NCBI RefSeq assembly: GCF_001897285.1
Contig: NZ_MKSM01000009.1
Span: 1-35,174, forward strand
Direction of reading: 5' to 3'
DNA from: Nitrobacter sp. 62-23
GTDB taxonomy: Bacteria; Pseudomonadota; Alphaproteobacteria; Rhizobiales; Xanthobacteraceae
Length of the DNA: 35,174 bases
The notes beneath the pieces were generated by a model. The model saw only the letters and a program-made list of their open reading frames with translations. It did not search any database and was not told the DNA's origin. The number at the start of each line of letters is the position of its first letter. Within the stretch, counting starts at the first letter, position 1. Positions 1 to 6,588 of this stretch are shown piece by piece. Made by a program: the position numbers and the translations under genes.

Positions 1-22
1 CCTTCTTCACCTTCTTGCTCAT
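1..22 (-). CDS. Start of an unidentified lysine-rich protein (partial)
   Basis: Only the first seven codons lie in the window, reading MSKKVKK on the minus strand. The start is supported by an AGGA Shine-Dalgarno match about six bases upstream of the ATG. A lysine-rich amino terminus suggests a basic protein, but nothing more can be said about function. The rest of the gene lies outside the window. Confidence 0.5.
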
Positions 23-98
23 GAAAATCCTGTGGGATGACGTGAATTCGGCGGGACTATAGGCGGAACCGGACCTCGTGCAAGGTCCCTTGGACGCT

Positions 99-887
99 TC
101 AGACCGGCTTCTCCGGCGCAGGCACCGGGCCGACGTCGCGGCCTCGCCACCGCTGCCGCATCCGATAGCCGGGCCAGGCGAAGCGCGTCAGCGCGGCATC
201 GATCTCGGCGTCGCTTTTGCGCGTCGACGGCCAGCGATAGATGTAGCCATGGACGAGCCAGATCACCAGAAACGCCACCAGACCGGCCGTCGCCACGTCG
301 GTGAAAAAATGGCCGCCGAACGCCATCCGCAGCACGCTGGTGACGACGCCGAACGCGACCGCGCCCGCATAGGCCAGCGGCCGCCACACCGGCGGCGTCA
401 GCGCGGCCGGCGCCAGGGTCCAGAACGCGGTCGCGCCCTCGCCGGAGAAGAACGAACAATTCCGGCCGCACTCGCCGCGCGGGTCCCACCATGCCATGAA
501 TTTCCAGGGCCCGTTGAACTCCGTCACCATCACCGGACGGGGACGTCCCCAATGGCTTTTGAACGTCAGGTTGGTCAGGATTCCCGCGCTGAGCAGCATG
601 GTGATCAACAGGAACGCCACGGTCCGGCCCGACATCAGCAGCGGGCGATCCGGGCGGAACATCTTCACGGCCAGCGCGACGATCGCAGGCAGCGCGAAAG
701 CCCACGCCACCCACATCGCGGCGTTGCGCGCAAACGAGGCCAGCGCGTCGGACTTGAGCGGAAAGGTCTTGGTCGCGGGATCGTAGAACAGCGCGGCGAG
801 ACGCAGATCATATTCGGGATGAATCCCGAACACGATCCCGATTACGAGCGCAAGCCCGAGCGCAACGATCAATCCGGCGCGGTTCAT
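99..887 (-). CDS. PAP2-family membrane phosphatase
   Basis: This 262-residue protein has several hydrophobic segments and the phosphatidic-acid-phosphatase type 2 signature. The first motif KX6RP is K110 to P118, the third motif RX5HX3D is R187, H193 and D197. The second motif, usually PSGH, reads FSGEG around residues 147-151, so the usual motif-2 histidine is a glutamate (E150). PAP2 proteins remove phosphate from lipid or isoprenoid phosphates at the outer face of the inner membrane; the substrate here is not determinable. I chose ATG 887 over an upstream in-frame start near 956, because residues before it look like translated repeat DNA and the first membrane segment begins right after this methionine. 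Confidence 0.85.
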   Translation of the reverse strand: MNRAGLIVALGLALVIGIVFGIHPEYDLRLAALFYDPATKTFPLKSDALASFARNAAMWVAWAFALPAIVALAVKMFRPDRPLLMSGRTVAFLLITMLLSAGILTNLTFKSHWGRPRPVMVTEFNGPWKFMAWWDPRGECGRNCSFFSGEGATAFWTLAPAALTPPVWRPLAYAGAVAFGVVTSVLRMAFGGHFFTDVATAGLVAFLVIWLVHGYIYRWPSTRKSDAEIDAALTRFAWPGYRMRQRWRGRDVGPVPAPEKPV

Positions 888-900
888 GACGCGCGGTTTA

Positions 901-1005
901 GAGCATGATCCCGAAAAGTGGACAACCGGTTTTCGGATAAGATCACGCTCAATCAAAAGGATAAGGCTGGAGTCTGATTCAATGCAGTTGAACCAGACTC
1001 CAGCC
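901..1005. repeat. Two-hairpin intergenic palindromic repeat, copy A
   Basis: The first hairpin (901-950) has outer arms GAGCATGATC and GATCACGCTC, inner arms CCGAAAA and TTTTCGG, and a four-base ATAA bulge on the 3' side. The second (965-1005) has a perfect 12-base inverted repeat, GGCTGGAGTCTG with CAGACTCCAGCC, whose loop holds a further TTCAA/TTGAA pair. A related two-hairpin unit occurs at 6492-6588 and a degenerate one near 22319-22400. It sits between the membrane protein gene (ends 1038) and the PAP2 start. It could fold in RNA and act as a terminator or 3' end stabiliser. Confidence 0.8.
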
Positions 1006-1037
1006 GACCGCAGCAGGCATGAAAAGCCCGCACGACC

Positions 1038-1514
1038 TCAAGTCAGCGGCGGATCGGGAGGCCGGGGGACGCGTGGCTCGCGCCACGCGCCGGCATTGCG
1101 GCCTGCGATCAACCAATAGGTGAAGCCCGCCATGACCCCGGCGCCGGTCATGATTTCGAGGTGGCGGCGCACGATACCTTCGAAATGCAGGGTCGCCGGG
1201 TCGAATGGAATCAGGCCGAGATAGCAGGCGGCGCCGCAGATCGCGCCGCCGGCGGCGTAGGCCAATATGCCGCGGATATAAAACGCTTCGGTAATGAGAA
1301 CCAGGATCATCGCCGGCACCAGAGCGAAGCCGCTGACGAAGATGAAGCCGAAACCGAGCACGATGTTGAGCGTATCGGGATCGGGCGGCTCGATGCCGAG
1401 GTCAGTGAACTCGGGATAAAGCAGTGCAAGCACAACGATCATTCCGGCCACGAAGCAGGCGGCAAGGAATCCGAACAGGATAACGAACAGCCGGCCGATC
1501 AGGGACATGACCAT
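1038..1514 (-). CDS. Conserved membrane protein of unknown function
   Basis: This 158-residue protein has about four hydrophobic helices: near residues 5-32, 48-72, 74-98 and 120-138. It has a proline-rich tail. The second and third helices are separated by a short loop. I do not recognise a named family; proteins of this shape are common in Bradyrhizobium relatives. It is upstream of the PAP2 gene on the same strand but separated from it by a large palindromic repeat, so joint transcription is uncertain. An alternative start two codons downstream (1508) is possible. Confidence 0.65.
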   Translation of the reverse strand: MVMSLIGRLFVILFGFLAACFVAGMIVVLALLYPEFTDLGIEPPDPDTLNIVLGFGFIFVSGFALVPAMILVLITEAFYIRGILAYAAGGAICGAACYLGLIPFDPATLHFEGIVRRHLEIMTGAGVMAGFTYWLIAGRNAGAWREPRVPRPPDPPLT

Positions 1515-1762
1515 GCTTGCCTGATGTCGCCGCCGTTCTTCGAGGCTCGTCGAGAGGGTGTGTCTCGCTGAAACAAACGGGAATCTGAGCCGTCATCGCC
1601 CGCCAACGGGTCCGGCTTCGCCGGCCCGATGACAGGCTCGGCGGACGATCCAGTCTTCGAAGCTAATGCAATGAACCCGGGCACCAGCCGAGGATACAGG
1701 ATACTTCGCTTTCGCGGACGATGACCGCTTACGTGTTGCTGTCCGGTCAAATGACACACGCC

Positions 1763-3058
1763 TCAATCCGTCATCGCCATGGCGCGAAGCGCCTGACGCT
1801 CGCGGGCCGACAGTTTCTCAGTCTCGGATTTCAACTGCCCGCAGGCGGCCAGGATATCGCGGCCGCGCGGCGTGCGAACCGGCGAGGAATACCCGGCGTT
1901 GAAAATGTATTCGGAAAACTTCTCGATCTGATCCCAGTCCGAGCATTCATAGTGCGTGCCGGGCCACGGATTGAAGGGAATCAGGTTGATCTTGGCGTGG
2001 ATTCCCTTGAGCAGCTTCACCAGCCGTTTGGCGTCGTCGAGCGAGTCGTTGACGCCCTTCAGCATCACATATTCGAACGTGATCCGCTTGGCGTTGGAGG
2101 CCGCCGGATAATCGCGGCACGCCTGCATCAACTCCGCGATCGGATATTTGCGGTTCAGCGGAACGAGTTCGTTGCGCAATTCGTCGCGGACCGCATGCAG
2201 CGAGATCGCCAGCATGACGCCGATCTCCTCGCCGGTGCGGACGATGTTCGGCACGACGCCGGACGTCGACAGCGTGATACGGCGCTTCGAGATGCCGATG
2301 CCTTCGTTGTCGGCGACGATCAAAAGCGCGTCGCGCACGGCGTCGAAATTGTAGAGCGGTTCGCCCATCCCCATCATCACGATATTGGTGACGAGGCGAT
2401 GGGTCTTCTCCTCTCCCGGAGGCGAGGACGCCGAAGGCCAGTCGTTCAGCCGGTCACGCGCGACCATGACCTGGCCGACGATCTCACCTGCCGTGAGATT
2501 GCGCACCAGACGCTGGGTGCCGGTGTGGCAAAAGGAACAGTTCAACGTACAACCGACCTGCGAGGAGACGCACAGCGTGCCGCGATCGGTCTCGGGAATA
2601 TAGACGCATTCGACCTCATGCGGCTTCTCGAGATTATTGCCGCTCGGCAATCGCAGCAGCCATTTGCGGGTTCCGTCGTTGGAAATCTGCTCGGCGACGA
2701 CTTCGGGGCGATCGACCGTGACGTGTTTTTCCAGTTCGGCGCGCATATCCTTCGAGACACTGGTCATCTCGCCGAACGTCCTCGCACCGCGGACATACAT
2801 CCAGTGCCAGAGTTGCTGTGCCCGCATCCGGCGCTGCGCCGGCGCAACGCCGATGGCGGCGAGGTGGTCGGATATCTGCGCGCGCGACAGGCCGATCAGC
2901 GACGGCTTCGCCGGCGGCACATAGGTTTCAAGCGGGGTTTTTTCCAGTGGAACGTCACCGGCCGACGTGCCGCTTGCGTGCGGCACGCCGGCGATGGCGG
3001 CGGCCTCAGTCGGGCCGGTGCTCGAGTTGCGGGGCGCTTCGCTCATGCCGCATGACAT
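1763..3058 (-). CDS. rlmN: Dual-specificity rRNA/tRNA adenine C2 methyltransferase RlmN
   Basis: RlmN is a radical-SAM enzyme that methylates C2 of A2503 in 23S rRNA and A37 in some tRNAs. The radical-SAM cluster motif CX3CX2C is at C170, C174 and C177. The two cysteines of the ping-pong mechanism are C163 (in [10 protein letters not shown]) and C406 (in AACGQL). A glycine-rich SAM-binding stretch, MMGMGEP, is near residues 228-234. The 431-residue length is slightly long for the family because of about 50 extra N-terminal residues rich in Pro, Ala and Thr. A start at 3046 (fifth residue) is also possible. It is followed on the same strand by a low-coding gap of about 250 bases. Confidence 0.96.
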   Translation of the reverse strand: MSCGMSEAPRNSSTGPTEAAAIAGVPHASGTSAGDVPLEKTPLETYVPPAKPSLIGLSRAQISDHLAAIGVAPAQRRMRAQQLWHWMYVRGARTFGEMTSVSKDMRAELEKHVTVDRPEVVAEQISNDGTRKWLLRLPSGNNLEKPHEVECVYIPETDRGTLCVSSQVGCTLNCSFCHTGTQRLVRNLTAGEIVGQVMVARDRLNDWPSASSPPGEEKTHRLVTNIVMMGMGEPLYNFDAVRDALLIVADNEGIGISKRRITLSTSGVVPNIVRTGEEIGVMLAISLHAVRDELRNELVPLNRKYPIAELMQACRDYPAASNAKRITFEYVMLKGVNDSLDDAKRLVKLLKGIHAKINLIPFNPWPGTHYECSDWDQIEKFSEYIFNAGYSSPVRTPRGRDILAACGQLKSETEKLSARERQALRAMAMTD

Positions 3059-3103
3059 AAGCCTTTCGCGCCTCCCTGAAAAGCCGGCAAATACTTCAGG
3101 CCT

Positions 3104-3652
3104 CTAGCGCCTGCAGTCCTGCGCGACCTTGTCCAGCGCCTGGGTCAGGCCCTTCAATGAAAAGATGTCGACGGTTTGCGTCCCCTTGGACGACACGCCC
3201 TTGACGGTCGCATCGGCGGACTTGCGCATCGCATCGATCAGCCGGCCTTCCTCGGCGGCGTTCTTGATCCAGATGCCGTCGCCCTGGGTATACATCTCGA
3301 AGCTCGTGCCGCCGACTTCGAGCGTGGCTTCCGAACCCGGCTTGAGCGGATATCCCATCGTGACCGACACTTCATTCACAACTTTTTCCGCCGGCCGTGT
3401 CGAGATGAAAGCATAGGCCGGATCGCGCGGCCGATTCGGCGGATTGGTTTTCGAAGACGACGGCTTGGCGAGAGCGAAGCAGACCTTCTTGCCGTTCGGT
3501 GATGCGGTATAGGCGCCCCACGCGCCGAACTGTCCGAGCAGCGTCGGCTCTGAACCGCCGGCTGTCGGAGCGCCGAACGCGGGAGCAAGGCCGATGCCGC
3601 CTGCCAGCAGGCTTCCGACCAGAACCGTCAGCAATTGCCGCATAGACATCAT
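3104..3652 (-). CDS. Invasion associated locus B (IalB) family protein
   Basis: This protein of about 182 residues has an N-terminal signal peptide (hydrophobic core LLTVLVGSLLAGGIGLAPAF, then FGAP). Features of the IalB family follow: an early FGAWGAY segment, VCFALAKP, and a middle part with PLKPGS and a WIKNAAEEGRLI region, with a cysteine near the end (DCRR). IalB proteins are small periplasmic or secreted proteins first linked to erythrocyte invasion in Bartonella. In free-living relatives the role is unknown, so the name should not be read as virulence. I prefer ATG 3652, which has AGGA nine bases upstream, over the TTG one codon earlier. Confidence 0.85.
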   Translation of the reverse strand: MMSMRQLLTVLVGSLLAGGIGLAPAFGAPTAGGSEPTLLGQFGAWGAYTASPNGKKVCFALAKPSSSKTNPPNRPRDPAYAFISTRPAEKVVNEVSVTMGYPLKPGSEATLEVGGTSFEMYTQGDGIWIKNAAEEGRLIDAMRKSADATVKGVSSKGTQTVDIFSLKGLTQALDKVAQDCRR

Positions 3653-4014
3653 CAAATCTCGTCCTTCATCATTGTGACTGGAAGATGGCTTGATGCGCGC
3701 GGGTCACGCATCATTCGGGAATAGCTGGAAACGCCTGATTTGTGAAGGCGGCTTCATCGTCGCGGCTTGCGTCACGATTCGCAAGCGAGCAGCGCGGATC
3801 CGACTTCGCTGGACATGCACAGGCGTTCGCGCGAAATATTGCGCGCGTTCAAGAATTCACGATTGCGAACTCAACCGCGGCAGCGGAAATCACCGGTGCG
3901 AACGAAAGTGCGATGGTTGCAGTCAGCGACGCATGATGAGGTCATGCGATCATGACGGCGCGGAGAGAGCCCCGCGGCTTCACGACCACGCCCAACCGGT
4001 CACGCGTGGAGTAC
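3653..4014. other. Intergenic region, no gene recognised
   Basis: This stretch of about 360 bases lies between the IalB-family start and the YkvA stop. The open frames in it have compositions unlike real proteins and no ribosome-binding site. A short palindrome, TTCGCGCGAA, occurs near 3827, followed by a GC-rich alternating stretch. I see no RNA gene, and the promoter of the IalB gene presumably lies at its left end. Confidence 0.4.
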
Positions 4015-4392
4015 TCAGGCCACTCCATTTCCTATTCCGCGCTTCAACGCCGCGCGCGCAGCCTCGCGATGCTCCGGCGTGATGTGGGCAGCGACGATCC
4101 TGATCGCCGTCGCAAGCACCGCGGCATCGTCGGTGAAGCCAAGCACCGGCAGCACGTCGGGAACAAAGTCGAACGGCAGGATGAAATAGGCGATGGCGCC
4201 GAGCAGCGATGCTTGCACGTGGCGCGGCGTCTGCTTGTCGAAAGCGCAGTAGTAGGCGGCCAGCAGATCTTCCGCGAACGGTACGTTGGCAATGACGCGC
4301 TTCAGCTTGCTCCAGAACCGCCGGCGCACGCTGTCGCGATCCCGCGCCAGCCGCTCGGCCGGCTCAAATCCCACGCTGTGTTCAAATGCCAT
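4015..4392 (-). CDS. YkvA family protein (DUF1232)
   Basis: This 125-residue protein carries the DUF1232 core in its middle: a hydrophobic helix followed by the strongly conserved FILPFDFVPDVLPVLG and TDDAAVL. Family function is unknown; the core is thought to sit in or at the membrane. ATG 4392 has AGGA nine bases upstream, whereas the TTG at 4398 would leave only three bases, so I chose 4392. The next gene on this strand upstream encodes a pterin dehydratase, 100 bases away. Confidence 0.88.
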   Translation of the reverse strand: MAFEHSVGFEPAERLARDRDSVRRRFWSKLKRVIANVPFAEDLLAAYYCAFDKQTPRHVQASLLGAIAYFILPFDFVPDVLPVLGFTDDAAVLATAIRIVAAHITPEHREAARAALKRGIGNGVA

Positions 4393-4492
4393 CGTCAAGG
4401 GTCCTGGACTATCACGGGTCGCGGATCCTCGAAATCCGCCTTCCCAACATGTGGGAGTTCAGTTTCCCCGCCGCAACGCCGGTATCGGCCTT

Positions 4493-4798
4493 TCAAGGCT
4501 CGCCGAACTGCCTCGCGATCGCATCCATCGCTTCCGCGAGCCTGATATCGCGCGCAGTTACGCCACCGGCGTCATGGGTCGCGAGCACGACCTCCACCGT
4601 CTTGTAGACGTTGCGCCATTCCGGATGGTGATCGTTCTTTTCGGCGACAAGCGCAACGCGCGTCATGAAACCGAACGCCTCGTTGAAGTTCCGGAATGTG
4701 AAGGTGCGGGCGATAGCATCGCGGCCCGGAACCTCCGACCAGCCTGACAACGCCTCGACCGCGGCCTTTCGCGCGTCCCCCGACAGCCGTTCCGCCAT
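4493..4798 (-). CDS. phhB: 4a-hydroxytetrahydrobiopterin dehydratase (pterin-4a-carbinolamine dehydratase)
   Basis: This 101-residue cytoplasmic enzyme dehydrates 4a-hydroxytetrahydropterin, a step in recycling the cofactor of aromatic amino acid hydroxylases. The family signature is clear: EKNDHHPEW with two adjacent histidines, then [18 protein letters not shown] and a final D-x-LA. The start is decided by the ribosome-binding site: AAGGAG lies nine bases before ATG 4798 but directly abuts ATG 4807, so 4798 is preferred over the start three codons earlier. No phenylalanine hydroxylase gene is nearby, so the substrate supply cannot be inferred from context. Confidence 0.92.
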   Translation of the reverse strand: MAERLSGDARKAAVEALSGWSEVPGRDAIARTFTFRNFNEAFGFMTRVALVAEKNDHHPEWRNVYKTVEVVLATHDAGGVTARDIRLAEAMDAIARQFGEP

Positions 4799-4877
4799 GT
4801 CATCCATCTCCTTCCGACGATCCGGTGCAACAACTGCCGGTCCGAGGCTTTTCCGTCAATCATGACGAAAACCTAGC

Positions 4878-5081
4878 TCAGCTGCCCCCGGAAGGTCGCT
4901 GGCATGCGAGCGCAACCATATTGGCGAGCATGACATCCGGTTCCATGTGGCTGTCTACCAGACAGGCCGCCAATAGTTCCGCTGGAGCCAAGCCTCTGTC
5001 CCGGCGTTTGGCGCGACGCACAGGTTTGGGCTTGTCCTGGTCCTGCCGGCCGACGTATGCGGTCGCGAGCATTTCAGCCAT
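4878..5081 (-). CDS. Doubtful small ORF of unknown function
   Basis: An open frame of 67 codons with moderately GC-rich third positions runs through this otherwise non-coding stretch. It ends in a segment containing DSHMEPDVMLANMVAL that could be a helix. There is no good ribosome-binding site before ATG 5081 and no family is recognised. The overlapping frame on the plus strand is even less protein-like. It may be a small hypothetical gene or chance; it is listed only because the 4808-5435 interval has no other candidate. Confidence 0.2.
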   Translation of the reverse strand: MAEMLATAYVGRQDQDKPKPVRRAKRRDRGLAPAELLAACLVDSHMEPDVMLANMVALACQRPSGGS

Positions 5082-5179
5082 GAGCACACACGGGGCGCTA
5101 CCGGTGTTCTTCCGCCGTCGACCCGCAAACAGCGCTGACGGCGGGGTCGGAAATATTGCTTTTGGGCCGGATCGGGTAT

Positions 5180-5206
5180 ATAAGAGACATAAGAGATATA
5201 TCTTAT
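5180..5206. promoter_or_regulatory. AT-rich repeat cluster, possible operator or promoter
   Basis: In an otherwise GC-rich interval, ATAAGAGA occurs twice with a one-base gap (5180-5187 and 5189-5196). The second copy begins an inverted repeat: ATAAGA (5189-5194), GATATA spacer, TCTTAT (5201-5206). The arrangement suggests a protein-binding site or promoter between the doubtful ORF and fdxA. No known regulator motif was matched. Confidence 0.3.
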
Positions 5207-5328
5207 CGAAGGACCCTGTAAGCCGTTCTGCTGCCCGGCGCGCCCGACATAATCCCCGGCGAAGTTCCAGCAAAAGCGCGCGGAGTTTTCACGGGGAATG
5301 CTCACAGGGAACAGGTTAGACCGGGGGC

Positions 5329-5356
5329 TTGTCAATGAGCCCGACGATGGTATTCG
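5329..5356 (+). promoter_or_regulatory. Candidate housekeeping promoter of fdxA
   Basis: TTGTCA (five of six bases of the -35 consensus) is followed after 16 bases by TATTCG (three of six of the -10 consensus). This lies about 80 bases upstream of the fdxA start codon and on its strand. The -10 match is weak, so this is a tentative call. Confidence 0.3.
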
Positions 5357-5435
5357 CAAGATCGTCGATGCATCATGCGAGGTTCGGCGCCGACGCCAGC
5401 CTCGCGCCCGTTCCTGATTTCGCGGAGTCTTCGAG

Positions 5436-5774
5436 ATGACCTTTGTCGTCACCGAAAATTGCATCAAGTGCAAATACATGGATTGTGTGGAGGTATGTCC
5501 GGTCGACTGCTTCTACGAAGGCGACAATATGCTGGTCATCAATCCGGACGAGTGCATCGACTGCGGCGTCTGCGAACCGGAATGTCCAGCGGAAGCCATC
5601 AAGCCCGACTCCGAGCCGGGCCTTGAAAACTGGCTCAAGCTAAACGCCGAATATTCTTCGGTCTGGCCGAACATCACCATCAAGCGCGATGCCCCCGCCG
5701 ACGCGAAAACTTTCGACGGCGTCACCGGCAAACTGGAGCAGTATTTCTCGGCCAATCCCGGGCAAGGCGATTGA
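5436..5774 (+). CDS. fdxA: 7Fe ferredoxin FdxA (3Fe-4S / 4Fe-4S)
   Basis: This 112-residue soluble electron carrier shows the typical seven-iron ferredoxin pattern. The N-terminal cysteines are in [19 protein letters not shown], and the second cluster motif is [12 protein letters not shown]. The C-terminal half, about 55 residues with the [10 protein letters not shown] segment, matches the long-tailed FdxA type widespread in alphaproteobacteria. GGAG lies nine bases before the ATG. In many relatives carD follows fdxA; here a palindromic repeat and a DUF488 gene follow instead. Confidence 0.96.
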   Translation: MTFVVTENCIKCKYMDCVEVCPVDCFYEGDNMLVINPDECIDCGVCEPECPAEAIKPDSEPGLENWLKLNAEYSSVWPNITIKRDAPADAKTFDGVTGKLEQYFSANPGQGD

Positions 5775-5813
5775 GCGAGACCAACGGTCGCGACGTCAGC
5801 TCTGGGTCTCGCT
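5774..5813 (+). terminator. Hairpin abutting the fdxA stop codon
   Basis: AGCGAGACC (5774-5782) and GGTCTCGCT (5805-5813) form a perfect nine-base inverted repeat with a 22-base loop. The left arm starts in the last base of the fdxA TGA stop. It is followed by GAGTTTGG rather than a clean T-run, so it may be a weak terminator or an RNA 3' end stabiliser. Confidence 0.45.
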
Positions 5814-5816
5814 GAG

Positions 5817-5900
5817 TTTGGATCGAATCGATCCAAAATCATGAACGTGATCGATAGCGTTACTTTAAGAAGCGGGACACTTTCCCTCATTCGCTCCAGG
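5817..5900. repeat. Palindromic intergenic repeat, second family, short copy
   Basis: TTTGGATCGA (5817-5826) and TCGATCCAAA (5828-5837) are a perfect inverted repeat around a single base. They are followed by ATCATGAACGTGATCGAT and then a GCGGGA...CTCATTCGCTCCAG block. The same order of blocks occurs at 29971-30085, where the middle is longer, so this copy looks internally shortened. Confidence 0.65.
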
Positions 5901-5948
5901 ACTCGCATCACCGGAGCGGCGACGTAACTACATCCGGGCAAAGAGGCA

Positions 5949-6338
5949 ATGACGCGGCTTGCGGCTGAAAATATCAAAATGAAGCGAGCCTATGACTCTC
6001 CTGCGGCTGGCGACGGCACGCGGATCCTGGTTGACCGCTTGTGGCCCCGAGGCCTTCGCAAGGAGGACGCCGCCATCGACCATTGGCTGAAAGACATCGC
6101 GCCCAGTACCGACCTGCGCAAGTGGTTTGCTCATGATCCCGCGCGCTGGCAGGCGTTTCGACAGCGATACACGGATGAGATTCACCAACACCCGGAACAG
6201 CTCGACGAACTGCGCGCATGCGCCCGGTCGGGCCGGATAACGCTCGTCTTTGCAGCCCATGACGAAGCGCATAACAATGCAGTCGTCCTGAGGGAGGTCC
6301 TTCTGGGCCGCGTCGGCAGTGGGCCTGCCTCTGCCTAG
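5949..6338 (+). CDS. DUF488 family protein
   Basis: This 129-residue protein matches the DUF488 (YeaO-like) family by KRAYDSP, RILVDRLWPRGL near residues 25-36, KWFAHDP and a final ITLVFAAHDEAHNNAVVL. The biochemical role of the family is not established. The start may be ATG 5949, which has a purine-rich AAAGAGG close upstream, or ATG 5979, ten codons later, where family similarity begins. Its TAG stop coincides with the edge of the repeat that follows, so the last residues may be shaped by that element. Confidence 0.85.
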   Translation: MTRLAAENIKMKRAYDSPAAGDGTRILVDRLWPRGLRKEDAAIDHWLKDIAPSTDLRKWFAHDPARWQAFRQRYTDEIHQHPEQLDELRACARSGRITLVFAAHDEAHNNAVVLREVLLGRVGSGPASA

Positions 6339-6450
6339 AATTTTGGCGCTTCTGACGGAAATCAGAAGCGAGACTCTATAATTTTGTTTTGGCGCGTTTC
6401 TCACGCGAGCCGGATTCCATCCTCGGGTCAGGCCCGAGGACATGCTTCGT
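6336..6450. repeat. Palindromic repeat, third family, with extra hairpin
   Basis: Starting at the DUF488 stop, CGCTTCTGA (6347-6355) and TCAGAAGCG (6362-6370) form a perfect nine-base inverted repeat. The block continuing through GACTCTATAATTTT and GGCGCGTTTCTCACGCGAGCC is a variant of the units at 12270-12360 (same orientation) and 22218-22290 (opposite). A further hairpin, TCCTCGGG with CCCGAGGA around a five-base loop, is at 6420-6440. Confidence 0.65.
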
Positions 6451-6491
6451 CCAACAACGCCATGGAGCGTGACGCCAATCATCATGATTTG

Positions 6492-6588
6492 GAGCATGAT
6501 CCCGAACAGTGGAAACGGGCGGAAAAGATCAAGCTCAATCAAAAAGATAAGCGACGACAAGTCTGATTCAACGCAGTTGAAACAGACT
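6492..6588. repeat. Two-hairpin palindromic repeat, copy B, abutting htpG stop
   Basis: This is the closest relative of the 901-1005 unit. The first hairpin (6492-6536) begins GAGCATGATCCCGAACAGTG and ends in GCTC. The second (6560-6588) pairs AGTCTG with CAGACT and keeps the inner TTCAA/TTGAA pair. The second hairpin ends at the base next to the htpG stop codon, so in the htpG transcript it would be the first structure after the stop and is likely to mark the mRNA 3' end. Confidence 0.75.

Noticed and set aside
4955-5479. Long minus-strand frame running across the fdxA promoter region
   Set aside because: It has no family resemblance, overlaps the fdxA start in antisense and lacks a ribosome-binding site.
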